NCBI GenBank assembly: GCA_028386065.3
Contig: JAKUCV010002470.1
Coordinates: forward strand, 96,494-160,493
DNA from: Turnera subulata
Lineage: Eukaryota; Streptophyta; Magnoliopsida; Malpighiales; Passifloraceae
Direction of reading: 5' to 3'
Length of the DNA stretch: 64,000 nt
In this document: positions 54,429 to 64,000 of the stretch, one piece after another
How the letters are laid out: the number at the start of each line of letters is the position of its first letter
How positions within the stretch are numbered: the first letter of the stretch is position 1
Notes under the pieces: model-generated
Told to the model about the DNA's origin: nothing
Database searches by the model: none
The model's input: only the letters and a program-made list of their open reading frames with translations
Translations under genes and position numbers: made by a program

Positions 54429-56300
54429 ATGTCGGCAATCACCCCCCAACACACACGGCTGAGGGAGAGATCCAGGTCGAGAGAAAGAGGCGCTGCTGTC
54501 CTCCCCCGACATAACAACCGTCCTCGATCGCCATCTCCAGAACTTTGAGTCCATGTCTCTCCACCAGAGGAGGTCATTGAGGAGGACCCGGAAGACTTAG
54601 ATACCCTCCGCGACACCAAGAAAGTGAAGCTCAAGCAGACCGAAGTCACTAATGGTGATGCTCAAGACGTGCTGATGGAAGAAGATCCTCAAAGTCCCCA
54701 GAAGGCCCAATTGCAGCAGCCCGATTTGCAGGGAGCGGGAAACACTAATCCGGTAACCCCCGCCACTGCCATAGAGGAGCCTAAACCAAGCTACCGAGAC
54801 AAGCTGTTTAATGGAGCCGCAACAGACCCTTCTTTCGACCCATGGGCTGAGGAGGGCGAAGTTGAATACGAAGAGGGAGATCTCATTATAGTGGAGAAGG
54901 ATGGAGTTCCCGACTTGGAACTGTCGGAACCTTTCAAGGCGCGGCTAGATAAACAATGGGAACAAACTGTTGTGGTCAAGCTTTTTGGCAGGGCTATCGG
55001 CTATAAGGCGCTGCACAATAAGTTCTCTTCTCTTTGGAAACCGACAGGTACTTTCAAAATTATATATCTTGAAAATAATTATTATCTGGTACGATTTTGG
55101 GAGTCCCGTGATTATCTGCATGCTCTCATTAATGGGCCTTGGAAAATTTATGGTCATGTACTGAGTGTTCAGCCTTGGACTCCAAAGTTTAGAGCCTCTA
55201 GCGAGAGAATTGAATCTGTGGTGGCTTGGATATAGTTCCCGGATTTCCCAACCAATAGATACCACTCACGGATGTTCAAACAGCTAGAGGATATGGTTGG
55301 TAAAACTGTGAAATTGGATGGCAATACTACCAGCCCAAGTCGAGCAAAATTCGCTAAAGTTGCGGTCTCAATTAATCTAACCAAGCCACTTAAAGGAACG
55401 GTAAGTCTAGAAGGGGAGAAAATCAAGGTACGCTACAAGGGGCTGCCGGATATTTGCTTAGTCTGCGGTAGGGTTGGTCATAGCATTCTTGCCTGCCCAG
55501 AGAGCCCGAAGGAGGTTGGCCAGCCCTTAGCGCCACCTGAATCATCTCTTGCCGAACACGTGGAGACCTCCGCAACTCAAGGGGGTGTTAAGAGTAGCAC
55601 CAGTCAGGAACAAGCAAGGGGAGATAGAGGTGACTGAATGAATGTTCCCAAGAGGAGCCAGCGACCCCCTAAGAGGCAGGCGAATGGCACTCAGGTGACT
55701 CATACGTCGGTGCTGATGAGTGTGGCTGCTATTCGATATGAAATCCTGGCCTTCAATGATGCGGATCAGCACCAACCGGCTGCAGATTCAGGAACCAGCC
55801 ATAATACAAAGAATCCTGCACCCCCGAAGCTAAACCCAAACTCCCCAGCCCAAGGTGCCCGACCTACCATGAACTCCCCAAAGGGCCAGCCTCAAACACG
55901 CAAACAGAACCACGGCAAGAAACCTCAACTAGCCCAGCCACCTAACCCAAAAAGAACCCCACTTCAAAATATAACAAACGAAAAACTTAAGAGCACTGCC
56001 AAGGCCCTAACTGGTTCAAGTACTTCCCAACAAGGCTCAACTATGTCTGGAATCACCACAGCCCCAACCCACTCCCACCCAAGTTCCTCATCAGTTTCAC
56101 AAAACAACTCCCCTCACACAGTAGCCACCCTTAGCGAAAATCATCACACTGACATTATATATATTCCCTCAACACCGCCTCCCAACCAGTCCCAACATGA
56201 ACCGGCTCTGCCCTTATCACCCCACACGGATGGTACTCTCCCTGCAATTAGCCCGCCTAAACCCCCTGACCCTATACCTACCCATACCCACAAACCTTAA
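54429..56300 (+). pseudogene. LINE ORF1: DUF4283 and CCHC zinc-knuckle RNA-binding protein
   Basis: From ATG 54429 one frame runs to 56300 with TGA at 54546, TAG at 55233 and TGA at 55635. The order of parts is an Arg/Ser-rich N-terminus, an acidic stretch (WAEEGEVEYEEGDLI), then the DUF4283 domain (EQTVVVKLFGRAIGYKALHN ... YLHALINGPWKIYGH). A zinc knuckle CLVCGRVGHSILAC at about 55458-55499 follows, then a long Pro/Ser/Thr/His-rich tail. In plant LINEs this protein coats the RNA. All three stops lie in one frame with no indel needed, so the gene decayed by point changes. Confidence 0.85.
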
Positions 56301-56499
56301 AATTCTACTTGTACCAGCCATACAGTGATTGAGCGCAGGGCCTCACAATCAGGTCTAGCACCCGGGATACAGTCACACTCAAGTAATACACAAGCAGTAT
56401 ATTTGACCGAAGTGGCACCCATGTCTCTGGACCCACAGGGTCCTCAACGCTAGTAACCTAGCAGCAGGCTGCTGCGTTTTCCCTCTTTCTCCATCTTTT

Positions 56500-58840
56500 A
56501 TGATTAATATTCTAACATGGAACTGCCAGGGTGCTGGCAAAAAACACTGTCTCAGAGTTTTAGAGATATGTGTAAGGAACATAAGCTAGAAGTTGCAGTA
56601 GTTGTGGAGCCTAGACTGAGTGGCTCTCGTACTGAGAGAGTCATCAGGAAGCTGGGGTTTAGCAACTCTCATAGAGTTAAAGCACGCGGCTTTGCAGGGG
56701 GTATCTGGTTGTTGTGGAATGGAGAACAGACGGGGGTGCAAATTCTCTATAACCACACACAATTTATCCATTGTCGCATAACTGGAGAAAATGATAGCTT
56801 TTTGTTCACTGCCGTATACGGCTGTCCTCAAGAGCGTTGGAGGAAATACCTGTGGCAGAATATCGAATCTCTAGCATCAACTATTAATGAACCATGGTTG
56901 TTATCTGGAGACTTCAATGCCATACTTGCTGGGTGGGAGAGGAAAGATAAGTGGGGCAGACAAGGACTAGCAAACAGAGCCTTCCAACAATGTGTGTCTA
57001 ATTCTAATTTGATGGAACTTGCATTCGTTGGCTCAAAATTCACCTGGAAGCATGGAGGATCACTTGCTAGACTCGACAAATTTCTTTGTAATGGGGCATG
57101 GCGTATAATGTTTGCAGAAGCAGTGGTCAAGCACCTCCCGCGAACATGCTCGGATCATTGTCCTATTCTTCTCCATAACAGTAACCCTCCACCTATTGGC
57201 CGCAGACCTTTCAGGTTCCAGGCGGCATGGCTTACCCATCCCGGATTTGCTGATTTTGTGAAACAAGAATGGCAGAATGGGGAAGATGTCGCATCTATCA
57301 CTAATGAATTCAGATTGGCAGTGCAGGTCTGGAACAAAATGGTGTTCGGCAACATTCATCGAAGAAAGAAAAGATTGATGGCTAGGCTGGCCGAAATTCA
57401 GAAATTTCTGGAGCACACCCATTCCACTTTCTTAGCTAAATTGGAGGTGGAATTACGAATGGAGCTTGACAAGGTACTCATCCAAGAGGAAGTCTTGTGG
57501 GCTCAAAAGGCGAGATGTAAATGGGTTCAAGAGGGAGATAGAAACACAGCGTATTTCCATGCAAAATCCATAATTAGAAGGAGACAAAACCGAATCGAAG
57601 CCCTTAAAGACGATGATGGCCAATGGATATATGATGAACATGAGTTACAGAGTTTGGTGATGTCTTATTTTCAAAAGTTATTTAGGGAAGAAGGCCCCAA
57701 CACCACCTTATTCCAACTGCCTAACCAATTTCCAAGGTTGGACCTGCGGAGACTTGAAGCGGTTGTAAGGCCTGTTGATGAACTTGAGATTAAAGAAAAC
57801 ATCATGCAGATGGGCGCTCTCAAAGCGCCGGGACCTGATGGTATACATGCGGTGTTTTTTCAGTCGCAATGGGACCATGTACGACAAACCATCGTCCCTT
57901 TCATCAAGAAAGTGTTTGAAGAGGGCTGGTGGGATCCACGGTTGAATCAGACTCTGATTGTGCTTTTGCCGAAGGTGGAAAGGCCGGAAAAAATCAACCA
58001 ATTTCGCCCAATTGGACTGTGTAACGTCCTTTATAAATTGGTAACGAAGGTTGTGGTGAACCGTATTAAACCACTGCTGCAGGATCTTGTTGAGTCTGCC
58101 CAATCAAGCTTCGTTCCAGGCAGGCACATTACGGACAACTCTATAACTGTTCAAGAAGTTATTCACTCCATGAAGAGAAAGAAAGGGAAGTCAGGCATCA
58201 TGACGATAAAGATTGACCATGAAAAGGCATATGATTGCCTTCGATGGAGTTTTATTCGGGAGACATTAGAGGCAGTGCGCTTTCCTGCAATGCTCGTGGA
58301 GCTGATCATGAGATGTGTATCCACTTCCTCCTTACAGGTTTGTTGGAATGGAGCTACAACTGAAGCTTTCTTTCCCTCCAGAGGAATTCGACAAGGTGAT
58401 CTAATCTCTCCCTATCTTTTTGTTCTTTGTATGGAAAGATTGGGTCACCTTATCAACCTTGCAGTGGAAAGAAAGGAATGGAAACCGGTAATTCTCAGTA
58501 GGGGGGTCCAAAGCTCTCCCACCTCTTCTTTGCCGACGATCTCCTCCTATTTGCCGCTGCCTCAAGAGACCAAGTAACAGTAATTAACGACTGCATCCAG
58601 AACTTTTGTTACTTCTCCGGCCAAAAAATAAGCCTTGCCAAATTCCGGATTTGTTTTTCCAACAATATCCCTCAGGCGCAGGCTAAAGACATTAGTGTTG
58701 CCTTTGGTTTCTCATTGACTAATGATCTAGGTAAACATCTAGGTATACCTCTCCTCCATTCGAGAAGCAGCAAGAAGAATTTCAAATACATCATAGACAA
58801 AAACTCAGCGGAAACTGGGGGGCTGGAAGGCAAGCCGGCT
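56500..58840 (+). pseudogene. LINE ORF2, first part: endonuclease and reverse transcriptase
   Basis: ATG 56500 starts MINILTWNCQGAG, the N-terminal apurinic-endonuclease motif. A 1-nt loss near 56560 moves the reading to the long frame ending at 58577. Endonuclease landmarks are LLSGDFNAIL and CSDHCPILL. RT follows with QFRPIGLCNVLYKLVTKVV, SFVPGRHITDN, IKIDHEKAYDCLRW and RGIRQGDLISPYLFVLCMER. A second frameshift in the run of G at 58501-58506 puts the catalytic LFFADDLLLF in another frame. That frame runs through GKHLGIPLLHSRS to the solo LTR at 58846. ORF2 cuts target DNA and reverse-transcribes the LINE RNA; this copy is dead. Confidence 0.88.
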
Positions 58841-58845
58841 CTCTT

Positions 58846-61800
58846 TGTAACGCCCCGAATTTTCATAAGTTGATTTTTTCGGAATTTTCGAAATTTTTAT
58901 TCCAATTTTACCCTTGGGGTATTTTCGAGTTTTAGTCGAGGAAATAAATTATTATGCCTTGGAAATATCAATTTTAAGTTGGTATTGTTCATGGTTCGGG
59001 TCCCGTGGAAAACGGATTCGAAATCGGGGTGAAACGCGGAGTTTAATATGGGTTCTATCGAAACTACGTCGTTTTGGAAAAGAAGGAAAAAAAAAAAGAG
59101 ACAATGTTGACTAGGGCGGGTTGACCGCGCCTCAGTCCAAAACGACGTCGTTTTGAACTGGGGCCGGCTCAACCCTAAAAACCCTTCCCCTTTTCTCTTT
59201 TCTCTTCCTTTCTCCTATTTCTCTTATTTCTTCTTTTCTCACCCGACGGCCGCCGCCCCCATCTCCCCTTCTTCTTCCTTCTCTCTTCTTCTCTCTCTCT
59301 CCCTCTTCTCTTCCCCTCTCCTGTAACCTTCCCACGAAATCTCCCTTCTTCCTCTCTTCTTTTTGCTCTCCCGTTCCTTCCCTCTTTCTCCTCTCCCGTC
59401 CTCTTTCTCTCTTTCGCTTTCTCGGCACACTCAAGCACACGAGCCGCCGCTGCACGTCCCTTAAGCCGTCGTCGACGCCGTTAAACGGGTAAGCCCAGCC
59501 CTTGTTCCCCTTCCTCTTTTTCTTTTCTTTCTCTTCGTCCTGCAATGACCGTCGCGCTAATTGGCTCTCTGTTTTTGATGTGGGTAGTGGTTGGCGACGG
59601 GTTGTGGTCGGGGTCGTTGTGGTTGGGTTCGGTGTGGTGGTCGGGTGTGTGTGGCGTCGATGTTGGTGTTCGTGTGTGACGCCGGCAGGAAGCGAGTTGG
59701 TGCTGTTGAACGGGTTCAAGTAATCCGGTTTGGGCAATATTTCTCTCGGGTAAGGATTCATACACTCAACTCTATCTCGATTCGTTCCTGTGTCTGTGTT
59801 AATTGTTGGATTGTGAGATGTGCGTGACGGCAGTGAGCTGTTCTTGCGGCGGTATCGAGGTTTGTGCTCGGGTCGGGGTGTAGTTCCGGGCAGGAGAGCC
59901 GTTGCAGAAACCGGTGCTGCTCCTTAGATCCGAGGCTTCGCAGTAGGATCTGGATTTTGGACTGTGTTTGATCCCGATAAGATTCCGGCCCTCTTTCTGT
60001 TTCGGATTTTTCTTTGGAATATGGATTTGTTGAGATGATTGGTTCGGGTATTTGTTGGTTGTTTGATGGTGGCAGAATTGACGTGTTGGTTTGGAGGCTG
60101 TTGGTGAAGTTCCGGCGAGGTTCACCGGAATCCGGCGAAGGCTCGGGAATTTTCCGGCGATGCTCGGGAATATTCCGGCGAAGGATCGGGTTTTTGTTTC
60201 GGCGTTCCACGGTATATATTTGGTGTACTTTTAAATCTATATCCGGCATGTACTTATAATTCGGAATTAGGTTATGTATTTAATTGTGATTAGTGGAAAC
60301 CGAGAGTGTGAGTAGTATGAGGCCGGTAATTACCGACACGGGTAGAACCCTAGGCCGGGAATCTTTGGACATCGGATTAACCTTGGACTTAAGTAACGGG
60401 CTTTAAGCCCAATCCTATGCTTGACTTAATAAGGACTTAAGGAAGTGGGCTTTAGGCCCGGAAATTGTAATTGGGCTTAGATTGGACTTTAGGCCGGGAA
60501 TTCGTAAACGACATAATGAGTGGGCCATAGGCTCGGGAACTACTCTTGGACTTAGTTGGGCTTAAGCCCGGTGAACCTTAGGTCCCGATACTCGGAGTTG
60601 TTGGTGAGAGGACATTAAGTCGGGTTTAGACCCGGGAATTTCATAGATGGCTAACTAGGGACGGGTTTAACTCAGTTGAGCATTATAGTCACATGCATGC
60701 ACGTTTATATTATGATTGTTTGTAATTTGTTGTGTGTGCCGGTATTCAGGCACGGGTAATACCTCGGGAGCTGGAGGATCTGTTTTGGGAAAAACTCCAC
60801 AGGACAATCGTCGTTGAGGTGACTTTATCTGTCTTTTTATGTTTGTTCGCATGAGCTCGTTGGATTGGTTTGTTTGAGTTGCATGCTTGTTTGCTAACAT
60901 GCTGTAATCTGTATTGTGTGCCTAAGTGTATTATTTGCTTATGAGCAGGATGTTGGATTTGTTATGGATTATAACATGTGTGATTTTGGGTGTTTTGTGT
61001 GATGTGTTGTGGGTCGGAGACCCGGTGATCTGTTTAAGCTGTTTTATCACACAACCCTGTTAAATCACAATCTCTTGGCACACATGAACTTATAATCTGT
61101 GAATAAGAATAATGTACAGTAGAAGTTAGGCTACTGTGTGCTGATGACCGGTTGTTTCGAGCGGGAAGTGTTACCCCTCGGGTTTGCATGCGGGTTAGCA
61201 TGTGGTATGCGGATTTGCATATGGGTCTGTGATGACCGGTTTCTACCTCCCCCTTTCTACCTCCCTCTTTCTCTCTGTCTCTCTCTCTCTCTATGGATAT
61301 GTTGGGCTTCGCGCCTGTTTTTATTTGGGCTTATGCCTGGTTGTCTCATGAGACGGGACCGAGCTCGACGCACACAGTAGGGGCCCTGAATAATAAATCA
61401 TAATAAGAAAACTTAACACATAACAGTTGAAGAATAATGAATTATTTGCTTGATTGGTTTGGCATGTTAGTACTGGTTGTTGTATGTTGCTTACTTGTCT
61501 TGTTACTCTTCTTTCCTTTCGGACTTGATCTGCACACTCTCATAATTAGACTTATATTGCTCACTGAGTAGGCGACTCACATAATCGCCAACGTGGTTTT
61601 TCAGACTTTAGATAGCGTGCAGTCACTTTCTATCCTTCCAGAGTACGGACGTGGTTATCTCAGCAGGTAGCTGTGCTTGATCTCCCGGTTGGATCCATAG
61701 AGTCGGCATGCATGATGTTTTGATTCTCTTATTTATACTCCGTTTGTTTCTTCCGCTGCATTGGAATTTTTATTGAGATGTCACTATTGACTTTGAATTA

Positions 61801-62028
61801 TTTTATCGGCGGATTGCCGGGATTTACTATTGATGTTGTATCGGCAGGATGCCGGGTTTGATTTGAGGCTTGCTAAGCCAGATTGACTATGTTTGTTATG
61901 ACATCTCTTTTTATTGAGATTTTGGATATTGTTTTGATATTGATTTTCGTGTCCCGAGTTTCAGGGGTATTTTGGTAATTTTCCTTATTTAAGTATTTTA
62001 TCTGTAAAATTGGGACACGGGTGTTTCA
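58846..62028 (+). mobile_element. Tekay-like Ty3/gypsy solo LTR inside the LINE, target duplication CTCTT
   Basis: It runs from TGTAACGCCCCG to GGGACACGGGTGTTTCA with CTCTT at 58841-58845 and 62029-62033. It is the same family as 33874-37558, in opposite orientation. It contains the palindrome CAAAACGACGTCGTTTTG (59138-59155), a pyrimidine-rich tract (59200-59420), TGGGCY-type words (60393-60560) and a TCTCTC run near 61285. Open frames through it are Arg/Lys- or Ser/Pro-rich composition artefacts. It is a product of LTR-LTR recombination. Confidence 0.92.
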
Positions 62029-62033
62029 CTCTT

Positions 62034-63079
62034 TGGCCGGACGCATTACTTTGGCGAAATCGGTTTTGACAGCCTTGCCAATATACACCATGCAGACCAT
62101 CCGTTTGCCCCGTTCTATTTGTGACACTCTTGACAGATTGTGTGGCCAATTTATATGGAGGTCAGAATTGGGTCAAAGGAAGCCACACCTTGTCAATTGG
62201 GAGCAACTATGTCAACCCAAGAACAGAGGAGGCATTGGTTTAAGAAAGATGCGCACAAGCAATGATGCCTTGATAATGAAACTTGCCTGGAAAGTTGTTT
62301 CATACCCGAATGCACTATGGGTAACAGTATTCAGAGGCAAGTATTTCAGAAACTGTCCAGCAGCACCACTGACTTTGAAGAAACGAGTCGGGTCCAATTT
62401 GTGGTATGGCCTATACCAAATCTGGCCTGCATTCAGAGTTAATATAGGCTGGAAGATTGGGGATGGTCAAGATACATCTTTTTGGGGAGATAGATGGCTT
62501 AGCGAGGAAGTGCTATTGATTGATGAAGCTGTCCAACAGCCACAGCATTGGGAGACAGTCAGAGTAGCAGATATGGTCAACAATAATGGGGATTGGGACT
62601 GGAACCGTATCCATCAGGCACTACCACTTTCGTGGCAGAATGAACTGGCCATTTGCATGCCTCCTTCAAGCCGGAGAGGCCCGGATAAGCCAAAATGGTT
62701 ACCCAACGTGAAAGGCCAATTCACAACTGCCTCTGCCTATGAGTCTATGGAGCGATCTAATTGGGGCATGGAGGATAAAATCTGGGAATTGTCCAGGAAA
62801 TGGGAAGGGCCAGCTCGTATAAGCTCCTTTTTGTGGTTATTAATTCATGATAAACTGCTGACCAATGTTCAGCGGTCACGAAGACACATGTCTAACACGG
62901 ATCTCTGTCCCCGATGTCTAGTGAAAGCTGAATCCACACTCCATGTATTTAGAAACTGTCAGTATGTGTGGGATATTTGGCGGGCCCTAGGCATGGGTCC
63001 GGACTTCTTCATGCTGGATCTAAGAGGGTGGCTTGTTGCAAATCTTGACCACAAGAATGCAGGGCGATTTGGCGCCTAA
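62034..63079 (+). pseudogene. LINE ORF2, second part: zf-RVT region
   Basis: Directly after the duplicated CTCTT the frame reads LAGRITLAKSVLTALPIYTM. It continues with IWRSELGQRKPHLVNWEQLC and NRGGIGLRKMRTSNDALIMK. The zf-RVT domain then includes WEGPARISSFLWLLIHDKLL and CPRCLVKAESTLHVFRNC. Joining the base after 58845 to 62034 gives a continuous family-typical sequence, showing the solo LTR went into an existing LINE. A frameshift near 63070 ends this frame. Confidence 0.88.
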
Positions 63080-63650
63080 CATTTGGAGTAGCATGCTGGA
63101 AAATTTGGTCTTGGAGAAACCGTTTTGTCTTTGAATCGGAAGCTGAAACATTAACATCTCCGGTCTGCACTATTTATTCCACCTCCCAAAGTATCATTAG
63201 AGCTTTGAATACTCCACGGTGGAACGATAGGTGTGGGAGTGACGCACCTCCAATAATGGCGCAATGGGTGCCCCAATGTATGGCTACTGGAAGATTAACA
63301 TAGCTCTGGCTGATATCACTGCAGATGGAAACTATAATGCAGGTGGTGTGTGCAGAAACAAGGATGGTGATTGGATCATTGGTTTTGTTGTGAATGATTT
63401 GGGTTATGTGGGTGTTAAGGCCACCTTGATGGCGCTGTGGCATGGCCTTCATTTTGCTTCCAGGATGGATTCATCACTAGTCATCTTCGAAGTTGATGCA
63501 GCAGAAGTGGTGAATTGGTTAAAAGATGATATTCTGTGGGAGGAGGACAATCAAGAAGTGACTACAAGCATTAAATCCTTATTAAACTCTAATAGCCATT
63601 GGTCCATTGATTTTGTCCAGAAAGACGCCAACAGAGCAGCTTACTTTTAG
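63080..63650 (+). pseudogene. LINE ORF2 C-terminal RNase H-like domain
   Basis: After a frame change, WSWRNRFVFESEA is followed by YGYWKINIALADITADG and AGGVCRNKDGDWIIGFV, the start of a plant LINE RNase H (RVT_3). KATLMALWHGLHFAS has Thr where the family has a catalytic Glu, and the first Asp region is disturbed by an insertion. FEVDAAEVVNWL is kept. A stop at 63648-63650 cuts the last part. Confidence 0.8.
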
Positions 63651-63828
63651 CCTCGTTAGCCTCTGAGTTTTGTAAAGGTCTTACAAATATCCCCTCCCCT
63701 CCAACGAATATGCATACTTTGTTAATGGAGGACAAGGGTGTTCTGGGATGATTTCCCAACCTGTTGTAACTAATATGTAGTATTATTAATATAATACTGA
63801 TCCCGGTGTTTCACAAAAATAAAAAAAA
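63651..63828 (+). other. LINE 3' UTR and poly(A) tail
   Basis: It starts with the decayed ORF2 end, contains TTGTAACTAATATGTAGTA-like sequence and finishes in CAAAAATAAAAAAAA before the target duplication. Confidence 0.75.
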
Positions 63829-63839
63829 GAAGCATTCTT

Positions 63840-64000
63840 CTATTCTATCAGAATCTATTCATTTATTTATTAAAAAGAAAAAAGATACCGCAGGTTGAAA
63901 TTATTACTTACTATTCTTAATCGTTGAGGGGAAAGAAGAGAAATTAGCAAAATGAGCCCTTTTTTTTTTTTTTGGGAACCACTAGCCATGCATTTCCTGA
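63840..64000. other. Flank downstream of the LINE, no gene seen
   Basis: AT-rich sequence with a run of T at 63960-63973. Nothing recognisable. Confidence 0.5.

Larger units (their letters stand above)
54244..63825 (+). mobile_element. L1-type plant LINE, nearly full length, split by a solo LTR
   Basis: It is flanked by the 14-bp duplication AAAGAAGCATTCTT at 54230-54243 and 63826-63839, with an A-rich tail (from 63815) before the second copy. Taking out the solo LTR and one CTCTT leaves about 6.4 kb, a normal full length. The order is 5' UTR, ORF1 (DUF4283 and zinc knuckle), ORF2 (endonuclease, RT, zf-RVT, RNase H), 3' UTR and poly(A). Nonsense codons and frameshifts in both ORFs make it inactive. 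Confidence 0.92.

Noticed and set aside
55638..56300. Separate Pro/Ser-rich gene of 220 codons
   Set aside because: It is in the same frame as the preceding LINE ORF1 and is its C-terminal tail beyond a TGA.
59132..59765. Arg/Lys/Glu-rich 209-codon frame on the minus strand and its overlapping frames
   Set aside because: It lies in the purine/pyrimidine tract of the solo LTR, and the composition alone keeps it open. The equivalent tract at 36842-37171 behaves the same.

Overview
This window is intergenic, transposon-packed DNA from a plant nuclear genome, most likely a eudicot. The evidence is the set of element families: Athila-type and Tekay-like Ty3/gypsy elements, gag-only Ty1/copia, an L1-type LINE whose ORF1 carries a DUF4283-like domain, a MULE with an N-terminal PB1-like region, and a PIF/Harbinger element with a Myb/SANT ORF1. 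The bulk is AT-rich, and two N-gaps point to a draft assembly. I found no convincing ordinary host gene. Almost every long open frame belongs to a mobile element or its remnant. I cannot name the species.

Layout. 1-2338: 5' two thirds of a MULE transposase gene (minus strand), with one clear intron and a nonsense codon. About 3431-3930: LTR-like sequence. 4734-8296: PIF/Harbinger element with only ORF1-type coding capacity. 8300-9512: decayed copia 3' end (minus). 10491-11545: LTR-like block, perhaps TAT/Ogre lineage. 12299-28881: a 16.6-kb rearranged Athila element (minus) bounded by LTRs with the duplication AGAGC. It holds an extra internal LTR, an LTR fragment, two env-like reading frames and a pol without integrase. 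28887-33312: unassigned sequence, a foldback element and a pair of approximately 0.3-0.5 kb direct repeats that look like LTRs of a non-coding retroelement. About 33350-46744: a second Athila element (minus) with gag, protease, RT, RNase H and integrase all present but broken. Its 3' LTR was invaded by a Tekay-like solo LTR (33874-37558, duplication GATGC). 47311-52667: a young gag-only copia element (minus, duplication CGGAA), itself inserted in an older LTR with GACCGCC hairpins. 54244-63825: a nearly full-length LINE (plus) with a 14-bp target duplication and poly(A). Its ORF2 is split by a second Tekay-like solo LTR (58846-62028, duplication CTCTT).

The nesting gives a relative chronology. 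The LINE, the second Athila element and the hairpin LTR are older than the elements inserted in them. The copia gag-only element looks youngest, because its gag frame is intact and its LTRs are near-identical where both are readable. The most striking signal not explained by coding is that several unrelated LTR families each carry their own multi-copy short palindrome or motif. These are AACATCGATGTT (about 20 copies) in the copia LTR, ACAGGCTGAGCCTGT-type palindromes in the second Athila, ATGACCGCCAG hairpins in the older LTR, and GGGCTTTAGGCCC-type repeats in the Tekay-like LTR.
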